From Clostridium sp. CAG:678 (lineage in GTDB: Bacteria; Bacillota; Clostridia; Oscillospirales; Acutalibacteraceae): DNA of 54,047 bases. The stretch covers positions 1-54,047 of the forward strand of contig HF991795.1 in NCBI GenBank assembly GCA_000431535.1, in the 5' to 3' direction. Of this stretch, positions 1-9,573 are shown in pieces. How positions within the stretch are numbered: the first letter of the stretch is position 1; each line of letters opens with the position of its first letter. A program made the translations under genes and the position numbers. The notes below the pieces were generated by a model. It worked only from the letters and a program-made list of their open reading frames with translations, did not search any database and was not told the origin of the DNA.

Positions 1-3000
1 GATGATAAATCATCAGAAGATATAACGGAAGAGATAGAGGACTTACCTTCGCCAACAGTTACACCTAAATCTAATCCATATACCTTTGACCTGCACCCTG
101 AAATACCAGCCGAAGAAAGACACAATTTTGACTTTATAAACCATAAAGTTGAAGAAGTGAACAAAAAAGAGCGTTTTCACAGGAACTATGCGGCAATTAG
201 CGTCTTAAAGAAATGCCAGTCAGAAAACCGCTTTGCTACACCTGATGAGCAGATTATTTTATCAAGGTATGTCGGTTGGGGCGGTATTCCCGAAGCATTT
301 GATGAAGGTGCTGGTTCGTGGAAAACCGAATACGCTATGCTGAAAAACATCTTAACGCCTGATGAATACGCATCTGCAAGGAAAAGCACGCTTACGGCTT
401 TTTATACTCCGCAAACTGTTATTTCAGCCATATACAAGGCTTTGGATAACCTCGGATTTAAACAGGGTAATATTTTAGAGCCGTCCTGTGCAATCGGAAA
501 CTTCATAGGTATGCTGCCTGAAAGTATGAAAGACAGCAAGGTATATGGCATAGAGATAGATAATATCTCGGCTGGTATCGCTCAGCAGCTTTATCAAAAA
601 TCGTCAATTATGACAGCACCTTTTGAAAAGGCAGAGCTTCCCGACAGTTTCTTTGACGCTGTTGTAGGCAATGTGCCTTTTGGTGATTACTCACTTGCCG
701 ATAAAAGATATGACAAGTTCCATTTCCTCATTCACGATTATTTCTTTGCAAAGTCACTTGATAAGTTAAGACCGGGCGGTGTGATGTGCCTTATTACCAG
801 CAAAGGCACAATGGATAAGGAAAATTCAGATGTACGCAGATATATCGCTCAAAGAGCCGAGCTTCTCGGTGCGATAAGACTGCCTGACAGCACCTTTAAG
901 GGCAATGCAGGCACAGATGTAACATCGGATATTCTTATACTTCAAAAGCGTGATACTGTGGCTGAAATTGAGCCTGACTGGATATTCATTGATGAAGATG
1001 CAAATGGCATCAGAATGAACAAATATTTTGTTGAACACCCTGAAATGATACTTGGCGAAATGGTTATGAAATCGGGTAGATTCGGCGAAGAAAGCACCTG
1101 CAAAGCCTATGAGGACAGAACACTTGAGGAACAGCTTGATGTTGCCGTTGAAAATATCAAAGGCGAAATAAAGGAATATGAGGTTGAGGACATTGATGAA
1201 GACGATGTTTCATATATTCCTGCCGATCCGAATGTTCGTAATTTCTCTTTCACCATAGCTGACGGAAAAATATATTTCCGTGAGAACTCTGTTATGCGTG
1301 AAGTCATTACATCTGAAACAGCCAAAAACAGAATACGAGGAATGATTGAAATTCGTGACTGCGTGAAGAACCTGCTTGAAATGCAGACGCAGGACTACCC
1401 TGACAGCGACATTGAAAGAGAACAGCACAGACTGAATGAGGTTTATGACAGGTTCGTCAAGAAATACGGCTATATCAACAGCCGAGGAAACTCATCTGCT
1501 TTTTCAGATGACAGCTCATATTTCTTAATCTGCTCCCTTGAAATGTTCAAGGACGGAGAGTTTGAACGCAAGGCGGATATGTTCACAAAACGAACAATAC
1601 AGCCGCATATTGCTAAAACCCACGCAGATACGGCAATCGAAGCCTATGGTATTTCAATCGGAGAAAAGGGCAAGATTGATATGCCTTTTATGTGCCAGCT
1701 TACAGGAAAAAGCGAAGAAGAAATCTATGCCGACCTGAAAGGTGTAATTTTCTTAAATCCTATGTATAACTACGGTGGGGACAATGGCGAGCGATACCTT
1801 CCAGCCGATGAGTATTTGTCAGGGAATGTGCGCAAAAAGCTGGAGATAGCAAAGAAATCAGCAGAGCTTTATCCTGATGATTACACGGTTAATGTTGAAG
1901 CTCTTGAAAAGGTACAGCCTGTTGATCTCAAAGCTAATGAGATTACCGTAACTCTCGGAACTACTTGGATACCTATTGAAATTATCAACCGTTTTATGCA
2001 CGAAACTTTCCAAACTCCATTTTACACAAGAGCTGTAATCAGAGTACACTACAACGAACTTGCTAATGTTTGGAACATTGAAAACAAGTCGGCGGATAAC
2101 GGCAATATTACCGTTACACAAAAGTACGGTACAAGCAGAAAGAACGCTTTTCATATACTTGAGTCAACGCTCAATATGCGAAATGTTAAAGTGTTTGATT
2201 ACGAGGAAGATGAAAACGGAAAGAGAGTTGCAATCCTTAACAAAAAGGAAACTGCTATCGCTCAGTCAAAGCAGGAACTTATCAAACAGACCTTTAAGGA
2301 ATGGATATGGAAAGATCCTGAACGCCGTGAAAAGCTCTGCAAAATGTATAACGAAAAGTTCAACAGTAACCGCCCCCGTGAGTATGACGGAAGCCATATA
2401 GTATTTGAGGGAATGAATCCTGAAATTACTTTAAGAAAGCATCAGCAGGACGCAGTTGCAAGAATACTTTACGGAGGTAACACTCTGCTGGCACATTGTG
2501 TTGGTGCGGGAAAAACTTATACGATGGCTGCTTCAGCTATGGAAGGAAAAAGACTTGGACATTGCTCTAAGTCTTTATTTGTTGTGCCTAATCACCTTGT
2601 ATCTCAATGGGCAACGGAGTTCTTGCAGCTCTATCCAGGTGCAAAGATACTTGCCGCAACAAAAAAGGACTTTGAAACAAAGAACAGAAAGAAATTCTGT
2701 GCAAGGATAGCCACAGGAGATTATGACGCAATCATAATCGGTCACTCACAGTTTGAAAAAATACCTGTCAGCCTTGGCAGACAGATGTTTACCTTGCAAA
2801 AGCAAATTGACGAGCTTGTAGAAGGCATAGCAGAGCTGAAACGAAGCAAAGGCGAAAAGTTTACCGTAAAACAGCTTGAAGCCACAAAGGTAAAACTTGA
2901 AAACAAGCTGAATAAACTCAATGACCAGAGCAACAAAGACGATGTTGTTACCTTTGAGGAACTTGGTGTTGACCGCCTGTATGTTGATGAAGCTCATTAC

Positions 3001-4944
3001 TACAAAAATCTTTTTGTTTACTCAAAAATGACTAATGTAGGCGGCATATCTCAGGTGGAAGCAAACAAGTCCAGCGATATGTTTATGAAGTGCCAATACC
3101 TTGATGAGCTTACCGAAAGCAAAGGCATTACCTTTGCCACAGGTACGCCAATTAGCAACTCTATGGTTGAGCTTTACACAATGCAGAGATACTTGCAGTA
3201 TGACCTTTTGAAAGAATACGGTTATATTAACTTTGATTCTTGGGCAGCACAGTACGGCGAAACTGTAACCGCTGTTGAGCTTACTCCTGAAGGCACAGGA
3301 TACCGTACTAAAGTCCGCTTTGCAAGGTTTAACAATCTGCCTGAACTTATGTCTTTGTTTAAGGAATGTGCAGATATACAGACCTCTGATATGCTGAAAC
3401 TCCCCGTGCCTAAAGCAAACTATCATAATGTTTCAGTTAAGCCGTCAGAGATACAGGTGGAGATGGTAAAGGAACTCGGAGAACGAGCCGAGAAAATAAG
3501 GGACGGAGCAGTAAAACCGTATGAGGACAATATGCTTAACATCACTAATGACGGCAGAAAGTTGGCTCTTGATCAGCGTGTTATTAACCCCGCTTTGCCA
3601 GATTTTGAGGGCAGTAAGATAAATGCTTGTATCAATAACATTTACGATATATGGCGTGATACATCAGACAAAAAGTCAACACAGCTTGTGTTCTGCGATT
3701 TGTCTACACCGACCGCCAAAGGCTCTGCTTCAGAGGTAACGGACAGCGAAGAACAGACACAAGTATTCACAAATGTTTATGATGACATTCGCAGAAAGCT
3801 CATTGTAAAAGGCATACCAGCCGAAGAAATAGCCTTTATTCACAGCGCAAACAATGACAAGCAAAAGGCTGAGTTGTTCGGCAAGGTTCGTTCCGGTAAA
3901 GTCAGAGTGCTGCTTGGCTCTACCCAGAAGATGGGTGCTGGCACCAATGTGCAGGAAAGGCTGATTGCTTCCCACGATATTGACTGCCCTTGGCGACCTT
4001 CAGACCTTGAACAGCGAGCAGGAAGAATAATTCGACAGGGCAACTCTAATCCCGAAGTTCACATTTACAGGTATGTTACAGAGAACACTTTTGACGCTTA
4101 TCTTTATCAGCTTGTGGAAACAAAACAGAAGTTTGTCGGGCAGGTAATTACCAGCAAAACGCCTGTTCGTTCCATAGAAGATGTGGACGAGGCTGCTCTT
4201 TCTTATGCCGAGATAAAGATGCTCGCAACTGGCAATCCGCACATTAAAGAGAAAATGGATCTCGATATTCAGGTACAGAATTTGAAAATGCTTCAAAGCA
4301 ACTATTTTGCAGAAAAGTATGACCTTGAGGATAAGGTTACTAAAGAATTTCCGCAGGATATTGCAAGGTACAAAGCTCAAATAAAGGCGCTTGAGATTGA
4401 TGTTAAAACTGCTGCCGAACACCCGAAAGCTGTTGATGACAGCTTTTCAGGAATGGTTATAAACGGTGTTAATTACACCGAGAAAAAAGACGCAGGCAAG
4501 GCTATACTCCAGATAATGAAGTCAATCAAGTCAAAGACAGAGACTTATCCTGTTGGCAGCTATCGTGGCTTTGATATGGAGCTATACATTGCTTTAGGCT
4601 TGGGAGCAACCTATATTCTTGCCATTAAAGGTGCAATGACACATAAGGTTGAACTCGGCACAGATACATTCGGTAACATCACCCGAATAGACAACTGTAT
4701 CGACCATTTGGCAGGAGATTTGGAGAAAGCAAAGAACAATCTTGCCGAAACAGAGAAACAGCTTGAAACAGCCAAAGAGAACTTAAAAGAGCCGTTCTCC
4801 CGTGAGCAAGAGTTGCAAGAAAAGCAGGCTCGTCTTAACGAACTCAACGCCCTTTTGAATGTTGATAAAACGGACAATGAGATTGTTGACGAAGAACCTG
4901 ATCATGTAAAAAAACCAAAATCGCAAAATGATTTAGAAAGATAA
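1..4944 (+). CDS. ICE DNA methyltransferase-like/SNF2 helicase protein (5' end outside window)
   Basis: The frame is open from base 1, so the true start lies upstream; a GTG at 157 is only an internal candidate. Numbering from that GTG, residues about 75-260 form an N6-adenine methyltransferase-like fold: SAM motif EPSCAIGNF and GNVPFGDY, where a canonical enzyme has NPPF/NPPY. A superfamily 2 helicase follows: Walker A CVGAGKTYT, DEAH box VDEAHYYKN, motif III FATGTPISNS, motif VI QRAGRIIRQG. The tail is coiled-coil-like. Giant methylase-helicase fusions of this type are hallmark Tn1549/CTn-type ICE genes; their role in transfer or protection of incoming DNA is not settled. The altered catalytic tetrapeptide makes methylation activity uncertain. 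Identification of the architecture is secure. Confidence 0.9.
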   Translation, partial: DDKSSEDITEEIEDLPSPTVTPKSNPYTFDLHPEIPAEERHNFDFINHKVEEVNKKERFHRNYAAISVLKKCQSENRFATPDEQIILSRYVGWGGIPEAFDEGAGSWKTEYAMLKNILTPDEYASARKSTLTAFYTPQTVISAIYKALDNLGFKQGNILEPSCAIGNFIGMLPESMKDSKVYGIEIDNISAGIAQQLYQKSSIMTAPFEKAELPDSFFDAVVGNVPFGDYSLADKRYDKFHFLIHDYFFAKSLDKLRPGGVMCLITSKGTMDKENSDVRRYIAQRAELLGAIRLPDSTFKGNAGTDVTSDILILQKRDTVAEIEPDWIFIDEDANGIRMNKYFVEHPEMILGEMVMKSGRFGEESTCKAYEDRTLEEQLDVAVENIKGEIKEYEVEDIDEDDVSYIPADPNVRNFSFTIADGKIYFRENSVMREVITSETAKNRIRGMIEIRDCVKNLLEMQTQDYPDSDIEREQHRLNEVYDRFVKKYGYINSRGNSSAFSDDSSYFLICSLEMFKDGEFERKADMFTKRTIQPHIAKTHADTAIEAYGISIGEKGKIDMPFMCQLTGKSEEEIYADLKGVIFLNPMYNYGGDNGERYLPADEYLSGNVRKKLEIAKKSAELYPDDYTVNVEALEKVQPVDLKANEITVTLGTTWIPIEIINRFMHETFQTPFYTRAVIRVHYNELANVWNIENKSADNGNITVTQKYGTSRKNAFHILESTLNMRNVKVFDYEEDENGKRVAILNKKETAIAQSKQELIKQTFKEWIWKDPERREKLCKMYNEKFNSNRPREYDGSHIVFEGMNPEITLRKHQQDAVARILYGGNTLLAHCVGAGKTYTMAASAMEGKRLGHCSKSLFVVPNHLVSQWATEFLQLYPGAKILAATKKDFETKNRKKFCARIATGDYDAIIIGHSQFEKIPVSLGRQMFTLQKQIDELVEGIAELKRSKGEKFTVKQLEATKVKLENKLNKLNDQSNKDDVVTFEELGVDRLYVDEAHYYKNLFVYSKMTNVGGISQVEANKSSDMFMKCQYLDELTESKGITFATGTPISNSMVELYTMQRYLQYDLLKEYGYINFDSWAAQYGETVTAVELTPEGTGYRTKVRFARFNNLPELMSLFKECADIQTSDMLKLPVPKANYHNVSVKPSEIQVEMVKELGERAEKIRDGAVKPYEDNMLNITNDGRKLALDQRVINPALPDFEGSKINACINNIYDIWRDTSDKKSTQLVFCDLSTPTAKGSASEVTDSEEQTQVFTNVYDDIRRKLIVKGIPAEEIAFIHSANNDKQKAELFGKVRSGKVRVLLGSTQKMGAGTNVQERLIASHDIDCPWRPSDLEQRAGRIIRQGNSNPEVHIYRYVTENTFDAYLYQLVETKQKFVGQVITSKTPVRSIEDVDEAALSYAEIKMLATGNPHIKEKMDLDIQVQNLKMLQSNYFAEKYDLEDKVTKEFPQDIARYKAQIKALEIDVKTAAEHPKAVDDSFSGMVINGVNYTEKKDAGKAILQIMKSIKSKTETYPVGSYRGFDMELYIALGLGATYILAIKGAMTHKVELGTDTFGNITRIDNCIDHLAGDLEKAKNNLAETEKQLETAKENLKEPFSREQELQEKQARLNELNALLNVDKTDNEIVDEEPDHVKKPKSQNDLER

Positions 4945-4968
4945 AATTAAAAATTTTCAACGAAATAG

Positions 4969-4997
4969 TTGATATCTCTGCTTTTACAACATATAGA
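4969..4997 (+). promoter_or_regulatory. Sigma-A-type promoter of the HD cassette
   Basis: TTGATA at 4969-4974 and TATAGA at 4992-4997 are separated by 17 bp, just after the helicase stop and before the 146-residue ORF. Together with the terminator at 7103-7134 it makes the two-gene insert a separate transcription unit. Confidence 0.5.
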
Positions 4998-5028
4998 TAA
5001 TATAAAAATGGTTTAAGGTATTGAAAAA

Positions 5029-5469
5029 ATGGGACAACTGCTATATAATGATAATGCGAAAAAAATGAATGAAAGGGCATTTATAGATTCTCATCTATAC
5101 AGGACAAATAGTATGTACACATTCATAAAAATGGAATATCTTGTTGCAAGTGCACTTGTAGAATTGTATGAAAACAAACAAATCAATAAAATATCGTTAA
5201 ATATCATTCGAGAGTATGGTGTAAAAGTTGAAGAGGATCTAAATTCAAAAGATGATACAAAAGCTATTTTGTTGTACTCGAATAATTATACAAAAGAGTT
5301 TTTATGCGATTACTCTAATTATTTTGAACTAGTAGATGATGAATATATTCAAATTAAAGATGGAGTTAATGCGGAAGATATAAGAGAAAACATATTGTCT
5401 TATGTTTCCTTAGACTTATTATTGGCATTGCTAAATAGTGATGCTTTAAAAATAATAAACATTGGATAA
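5029..5469 (+). CDS. Unknown 146-residue protein, partner of the HD phosphohydrolase
   Basis: I do not recognise this protein. It is a soluble, mainly helical sequence with no signal peptide and no catalytic motif that I can see. It ends six bases before the following HD-domain gene, so the two are almost certainly co-transcribed and probably work together. Both are much more AT-rich than the surrounding conjugation genes, which points to a later insertion into the ICE backbone. Possible roles are a regulatory or inhibitory subunit, or a sensor for the HD enzyme; this is inference from the pairing only. Confidence 0.7.
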   Translation: MGQLLYNDNAKKMNERAFIDSHLYRTNSMYTFIKMEYLVASALVELYENKQINKISLNIIREYGVKVEEDLNSKDDTKAILLYSNNYTKEFLCDYSNYFELVDDEYIQIKDGVNAEDIRENILSYVSLDLLLALLNSDALKIINIG

Positions 5470-5475
5470 GTTGAT

Positions 5476-7089
5476 ATGAGTAAGAAAATTAGAGATCCAA
5501 TATATGGATATATAACGATAGAAGACTATTATTTGGATATAATAAATTCAATAAATTTTCAAAGATTAAGAAATATTATTCAAACTAGTTATACATCTGT
5601 ATATCCGTCAGCATTGCATAACAGATTTACACATTCATTAGGCGTATTTTGGTTAGGAAAATTAGTTTTTAAGTCTCTAAGAAGTAATAGTAATGATGTT
5701 TTTGCTGAAATTGACACGGAAACAATAGATAATATTGAAAAAACATTTGTTACTGCTTGTCTTTGTCACGATATAGGACATTCACCTTTTTCTCATACAG
5801 GTGAGATTCTGTATGATAAAAAGAAAATCAATCATGATTTGATAAAAGAAGTAAATAATGATATTTTTTCTTTGGATCTAAAAAATGGTGATGAAATCGT
5901 TGGTAAAGAGCATGAAATTATGAGTGCATTATTATCAATAAGAAAGTTTGGGGAAAATATAAAACCAGAAAATTTTTCATTTTTCTCTAGATGTATTATT
6001 GGTTTAAAATATAGCAAAGAAACCGCAAGTTCGCTTAATGCTAATGAATTTAAAATTTTCAATGCTTGCATTGAAATGCTTAATTCTGATATAATTGATG
6101 TTGACAAGTTGGATTATCTGATAAGAGACAGTTACATGTCAGGATATTCCTCTGTATCAATAGATTACGAAAGGCTCTTAGGTGGGGTCTTCATATGTGA
6201 ACAAAATCCTTGTATTGGATATGAAAAGAGTTCTCTTAGTGTGTTAGAAACTGTTTTAACGGCACATGATATGGAACGAAGGTGGATTCAATCACATCCT
6301 ACTATTCAATATGATGGTTTTTTGCTTGAAACTATAATGAGAGATATAAGTTTAAAATACAATACTAATGATAAGACCTTGTTATCATATGAAACATTAA
6401 CAGAAGAAGGAATAGAATTCGATAACATAGGAAAAATTAGATTGTTGTGTGATGCTGATATCTTATCACTAGCAAAACGTGATTTTGATAAAATCGATTC
6501 AGTAAAAGAATATTGTGACAGGAGCAAAAGACTTCATCCAATTTGGAAATCAGAAGCAGAATTTTCAACTTTGTTTCAAAAGAGATTTGGAGATAAGTTT
6601 TATCAACTTATTGAAAATTGGGAAAAAAGTTTGCGACAGGGAGAATATTCAACTTATTGCTTAAATGATGTATTTTTAGAAAAACTGCAAGCAGAAAAGA
6701 GTCGGCTACTGGAAATAACGAAAGCTGAAAAAACAGAGTCAATTAAAAATACTTATTTGAAGAAAATCGATAAACTATCTGAAGAAATACAAGTCTTAAG
6801 TGATATAAAAAATTATTTCGATGTTCATAACATTCCTTTTCAATTAGTTGTCATTACAAACAAGTATTTCAAAAGCAATATACAAAAAGATTCTTTCAAA
6901 AATCTTCCAATACGATTTAGATCAATCGGTGGAAAAATTGATCTAATGAAAAATGTTACTAAAATTCCATTAGATATAGAAAATGATAAAAACAATCGTT
7001 TCTTTTATTTATATTACAATGTTAGTACAACAAATAAACTAGATGTTGAAGATTTTTCCAAGGCATTATTAAAAGCTGCGGTGATATAG
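5476..7089 (+). CDS. HD-superfamily phosphohydrolase (COG1078/dGTPase-like)
   Basis: The protein has 537 residues. The HD metal site is complete: RFTHSLGV (first His), CLCHDIGHSPFSH (HD pair) and VDKLDYLIRD (distal Asp). This arrangement is typical of the COG1078 / SAMHD1-like nucleotide phosphohydrolases. A charged, probably coiled segment lies at about residues 395-445, followed by a small C-terminal domain. Known relatives hydrolyse dNTPs or related nucleotides; the substrate here cannot be read from sequence. The gene follows the 146-residue ORF with a 6-nt gap and is closed by its own terminator. Because the pair sits as an AT-rich island between ICE core genes, a cargo role such as anti-phage nucleotide depletion is plausible but inferred. 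Confidence 0.85.
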   Translation: MSKKIRDPIYGYITIEDYYLDIINSINFQRLRNIIQTSYTSVYPSALHNRFTHSLGVFWLGKLVFKSLRSNSNDVFAEIDTETIDNIEKTFVTACLCHDIGHSPFSHTGEILYDKKKINHDLIKEVNNDIFSLDLKNGDEIVGKEHEIMSALLSIRKFGENIKPENFSFFSRCIIGLKYSKETASSLNANEFKIFNACIEMLNSDIIDVDKLDYLIRDSYMSGYSSVSIDYERLLGGVFICEQNPCIGYEKSSLSVLETVLTAHDMERRWIQSHPTIQYDGFLLETIMRDISLKYNTNDKTLLSYETLTEEGIEFDNIGKIRLLCDADILSLAKRDFDKIDSVKEYCDRSKRLHPIWKSEAEFSTLFQKRFGDKFYQLIENWEKSLRQGEYSTYCLNDVFLEKLQAEKSRLLEITKAEKTESIKNTYLKKIDKLSEEIQVLSDIKNYFDVHNIPFQLVVITNKYFKSNIQKDSFKNLPIRFRSIGGKIDLMKNVTKIPLDIENDKNNRFFYLYYNVSTTNKLDVEDFSKALLKAAVI

Positions 7090-7102
7090 TTTGATTAAAA
7101 TG

Positions 7103-7134
7103 AAAAAGCATTCGATTAAAATCGAGTGCTTTTT
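7103..7134 (+). terminator. Rho-independent terminator after the HD cassette
   Basis: A 14-bp stem (7103-7116 with 7121-7134, one G-U pair) closes a TAAA tetraloop. The 3' arm ends in five T. It isolates the HD cassette from the next ICE operon. Confidence 0.8.
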
Positions 7135-7155
7135 CTATTTTAGGAGGTGTTTTGA

Positions 7156-7518
7156 ATGACTAAAAACGAAATTTTAAATCACAAAGTATGGCAAAAAATG
7201 CAGGCGGAACTTGATAGTTTCATTTCCGAATTCAAAACAAAACCGCCTGGAGAATTAATCGAATCTGCTTATGAGCTGATCTACAAACAGGATATATTGC
7301 AGAGCTTTGATTTTGATGTTGACGGTAATTATCCATTGACTGATGAACAGGCTAAGGCGTTACTTTCAATGAAAAATCCGCTTGATTATCTCTATCAGGA
7401 GTGGCTTGACTATGACGATTCTGTGCTTGATACATTAAGACAAAGCAATGATTTTGCCATAGATAAGCAGATTGAACGCCTTAAAACACGAGCCGAAAAA
7501 GAAAGAGAGGTCAGATGA
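7156..7518 (+). CDS. DUF3848-type conserved ICE protein
   Basis: This 120-residue acidic, helical protein begins after the strong site AGGAGG at 7142-7147. The pattern (short helical N-terminus, a PLTDEQAKALL segment, then LDYLYQEWLDYD) matches the DUF3848 family as I know it from Tn1549-like elements, where it precedes the DUF3991/TOPRIM gene as it does here. Biochemical function is unknown. It ends 3 nt before the TTG start of the next gene, so the two are probably translationally coupled. Confidence 0.75.
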   Translation: MTKNEILNHKVWQKMQAELDSFISEFKTKPPGELIESAYELIYKQDILQSFDFDVDGNYPLTDEQAKALLSMKNPLDYLYQEWLDYDDSVLDTLRQSNDFAIDKQIERLKTRAEKEREVR

Positions 7519-7521
7519 ACA

Positions 7522-8547
7522 TTGCCGTATTATGACAGAGAAACTATCAGTAAAGTAAAAGAGTTAGACCTGCTTTCATACTTACAAAACTATGAGCCTA
7601 ACGAGCTTGTAAAGATAAATGAGCGTATGTATTCTACACGAGAACACGACAGCTTAAAGATTTCAAACGGTATGTGGTTTTGGTGGTCAAGAGGTATCGG
7701 CGGCAGGTCAGCACTTGACTTCTTGATAAAGGTAAGAGGTATGAACTTTATTGACGCAGTATCCGTTTTGGTTAACAAAGTGGCTGTTCACCCGCCTGTA
7801 TATTCAAAGCCTTTACCTGTGCTTAAAGCGAATAAACTCATATTGCCAGAAAAGGCAACGGACAACAGCCGTCTTGCTTCGTACTTGCAAAATGACAGAG
7901 GAATTGATGAAGAAATAGTAGAATATTGCATTAAACACAACCTTGTTTATGAAGGGTTATATAAGAGCAAGAAGACAGGTGCTATGTTTAGAAATGCAAT
8001 TTTTGTAGGCTATGATTCATCAGGTCAGGCAAAGTACGCAGCATACAGATGTCTTAACAAAAACAGATATATGGGAGACTGTTCTGGTAGTACAAAGGAG
8101 TATTCTTTTCGGCTGGAAAGCAGCAAAGAAAGCAACGAACTGCACCTTTTTGAATGTGCCATTGACGCTCTTTCCTTTGCAACTTTGCTTAAAATGAAAG
8201 GTCATAACTGGAAGGAATACAACCTTGTTTCATTGTCAGGTGTTTACCAGCCGAAAGAAAAAATTGAGGACAGTAAAGTGCCTGTTGCACTTGCAAAATA
8301 CCTCAAAGAAAACCCAAATATAGACACAGTAAAGCTACATTTGGATAACGATTATCCAGGCAGAATGGCAACAAAAGCGCTTACAGCTATACTGCCGAAA
8401 AGTATTAAAGTCATTGACAAACCCGTTAAATACGGGAAAGATGTCAATGACTTTTTGCTTATTAAAAAAGGCGTCTTAAAGCCTTTTAAATACAACCGGA
8501 GGAATGATAAAAATGTCAAAAAAGAGAGTTTATGCCCTGCTCGTTGA
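7522..8547 (+). CDS. DUF3991/TOPRIM primase-like protein (TTG start)
   Basis: The gene starts with TTG at 7522, 11 nt after GAGAGG at 7505-7510; the N-terminus then reads MPYYDRETISKVKELDLLSY, as in family members. The N-terminal part carries FWWSRGIGGRSALDFLIKV, typical of the CHC2/DUF3991 region of ICE primase-like proteins. The C-terminal half has the TOPRIM features: Glu in LFECAIDALSFA and the acidic LHLDNDYPGR. TOPRIM proteins of this class are thought to prime synthesis of the complementary strand during transfer or to act in plasmid-like replication. The 3' end overlaps the next gene's ribosome-binding site. Confidence 0.8.
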   Translation: MPYYDRETISKVKELDLLSYLQNYEPNELVKINERMYSTREHDSLKISNGMWFWWSRGIGGRSALDFLIKVRGMNFIDAVSVLVNKVAVHPPVYSKPLPVLKANKLILPEKATDNSRLASYLQNDRGIDEEIVEYCIKHNLVYEGLYKSKKTGAMFRNAIFVGYDSSGQAKYAAYRCLNKNRYMGDCSGSTKEYSFRLESSKESNELHLFECAIDALSFATLLKMKGHNWKEYNLVSLSGVYQPKEKIEDSKVPVALAKYLKENPNIDTVKLHLDNDYPGRMATKALTAILPKSIKVIDKPVKYGKDVNDFLLIKKGVLKPFKYNRRNDKNVKKESLCPAR

Positions 8548-9238
8548 ACCGAAAAGCAAGCCTAAAATTACGGCTTTTGATACAGGTGAAACGGCAATAA
8601 GTGAAATAGTCGGAGGAGAATATGGAAGCATATTTTTTCCTGACGATAAGGTAACTATCCTGTATAACAAGGACGGAGTGAAAGATGGTCATACCCTTAA
8701 CAGAGTTGTCCGCAAGTCCGTTAAAAAAGAAAAAGAAATGCCGTATACAGACCTCAAAAACCTTTTCCGTAAGGCTGAGGACAGCGGCAATCACATAGCT
8801 GGATACATTACCTTTACCGAGGACAGCTTCGATAAAAAGTACCCGCTTGAGTCGAGAACTTATATTGTATGCAGCAACAATAAAGCCTTTCAGTCAGGTA
8901 TGGGAGGGTACTCAATTTATGGCTCATCAGTTGATGAGAGCGATCCTTTAGTACGCCTTGAAATGTATATGCGTGACGAGCAAGGAGGAGCTGACGGGTG
9001 GATTATTGAGCGCTGTTTCATTAAAGAAGAAGTACCCGTTATTGACATAATTGTTGCCGATAACTTCCTTGTTTGTTACTCTCCAAGCGGCATAAACACT
9101 TATGAAGATATACCGCAGGAGCTTGTTGATAAGTATTTCAAGAAGTTTGAAAAGCCAGACAAGTTTTACCGCAACACTAACGGCGAAATAGCCGTAATCA
9201 ACGAAAACCATAGAAAGAAAGACGAGATTGAGAGATAA
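8513..9238 (+). CDS. DUF3846-like conserved ICE protein
   Basis: ATG 8513 is preferred over ATG 8504, because GGAGG lies at 8498-8502 and only the former has normal spacing. The N-terminal 60 residues (VYALLVEPKSKPKITAFD, then EIVGGEYGSIFF) resemble DUF3846. The middle (NHIAGYITFTEDSF, then DEQGGADGWIIERC) is a segment commonly joined to it in Clostridia conjugative elements. No enzymatic motif is visible. The gene closes the block upstream of the structured intergenic region that probably contains oriT. The family assignment is moderate; the ICE context is clear. Confidence 0.6.
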   Translation: MSKKRVYALLVEPKSKPKITAFDTGETAISEIVGGEYGSIFFPDDKVTILYNKDGVKDGHTLNRVVRKSVKKEKEMPYTDLKNLFRKAEDSGNHIAGYITFTEDSFDKKYPLESRTYIVCSNNKAFQSGMGGYSIYGSSVDESDPLVRLEMYMRDEQGGADGWIIERCFIKEEVPVIDIIVADNFLVCYSPSGINTYEDIPQELVDKYFKKFEKPDKFYRNTNGEIAVINENHRKKDEIER

Positions 9239-9264
9239 AAGTAACTCTCGAAATTGTTTTTCGG

Positions 9265-9372
9265 ACGGTAAAAAGACGAAAGTCTGCACCGTTGCATTGT
9301 CTTAACCAGCAGACTGTTTGTAATTACATTCGTAATTCCAAGCAGTAAAAGCTGGTTAGGGATAAATCCCTA
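9265..9372 (+). other. Structured intergenic region, candidate origin of transfer (oriT)
   Basis: The 170-bp gap before the mobilisation genes is packed with inverted repeats. ACGGT 9265-9269 pairs with ACCGT 9288-9292, enclosing an AGAC-GAAA-GTCT hairpin. AGTCTGC 9281-9287 pairs with GCAGACT 9309-9315. TAACCAGC 9303-9310 pairs with GCTGGTTA 9351-9358, enclosing ACTGTTTG/CAAGCAGT and AATTAC-ATTC-GTAATT. TAGGGAT-AA-ATCCCTA is at 9357-9372. Several stems are mutually exclusive. Position directly upstream of DUF3789, MobC and the relaxase is where related elements keep oriT. The nick site cannot be assigned by eye. Confidence 0.55.
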
Positions 9373-9408
9373 AAACCCTTTTAAAATGTATCACAGGAGG
9401 AAAGAACA

Positions 9409-9573
9409 ATGAAATTACTCATATTTATCATAGCATTTATTCTCGGAGGTATGGCAGGAATAGTGGCAATGTGCCTTGTTCAGATTAACAGAGATAGTGA
9501 AGCACAGCTTGAAAAGATTTCCCGTCAGGAAGAAATGAGAAAAGAGGAAGAAGAAAAATGCAAAGAAACATAA
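9409..9573 (+). CDS. DUF3789-type small membrane protein
   Basis: This 54-residue protein starts at ATG 9409 after AGGAGG at 9395-9400. A single N-terminal hydrophobic helix (residues 3-25, with GGMAG and MCLVQINR) is followed by a charged, glutamate-rich cytoplasmic tail. This is the DUF3789 pattern, found just before MobC in many Clostridia ICEs. It overlaps the mobC start by 16 nt, implying translational coupling. It may anchor or regulate the relaxosome at the membrane; this is inference, since no function is established. Confidence 0.75.
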   Translation: MKLLIFIIAFILGGMAGIVAMCLVQINRDSEAQLEKISRQEEMRKEEEEKCKET

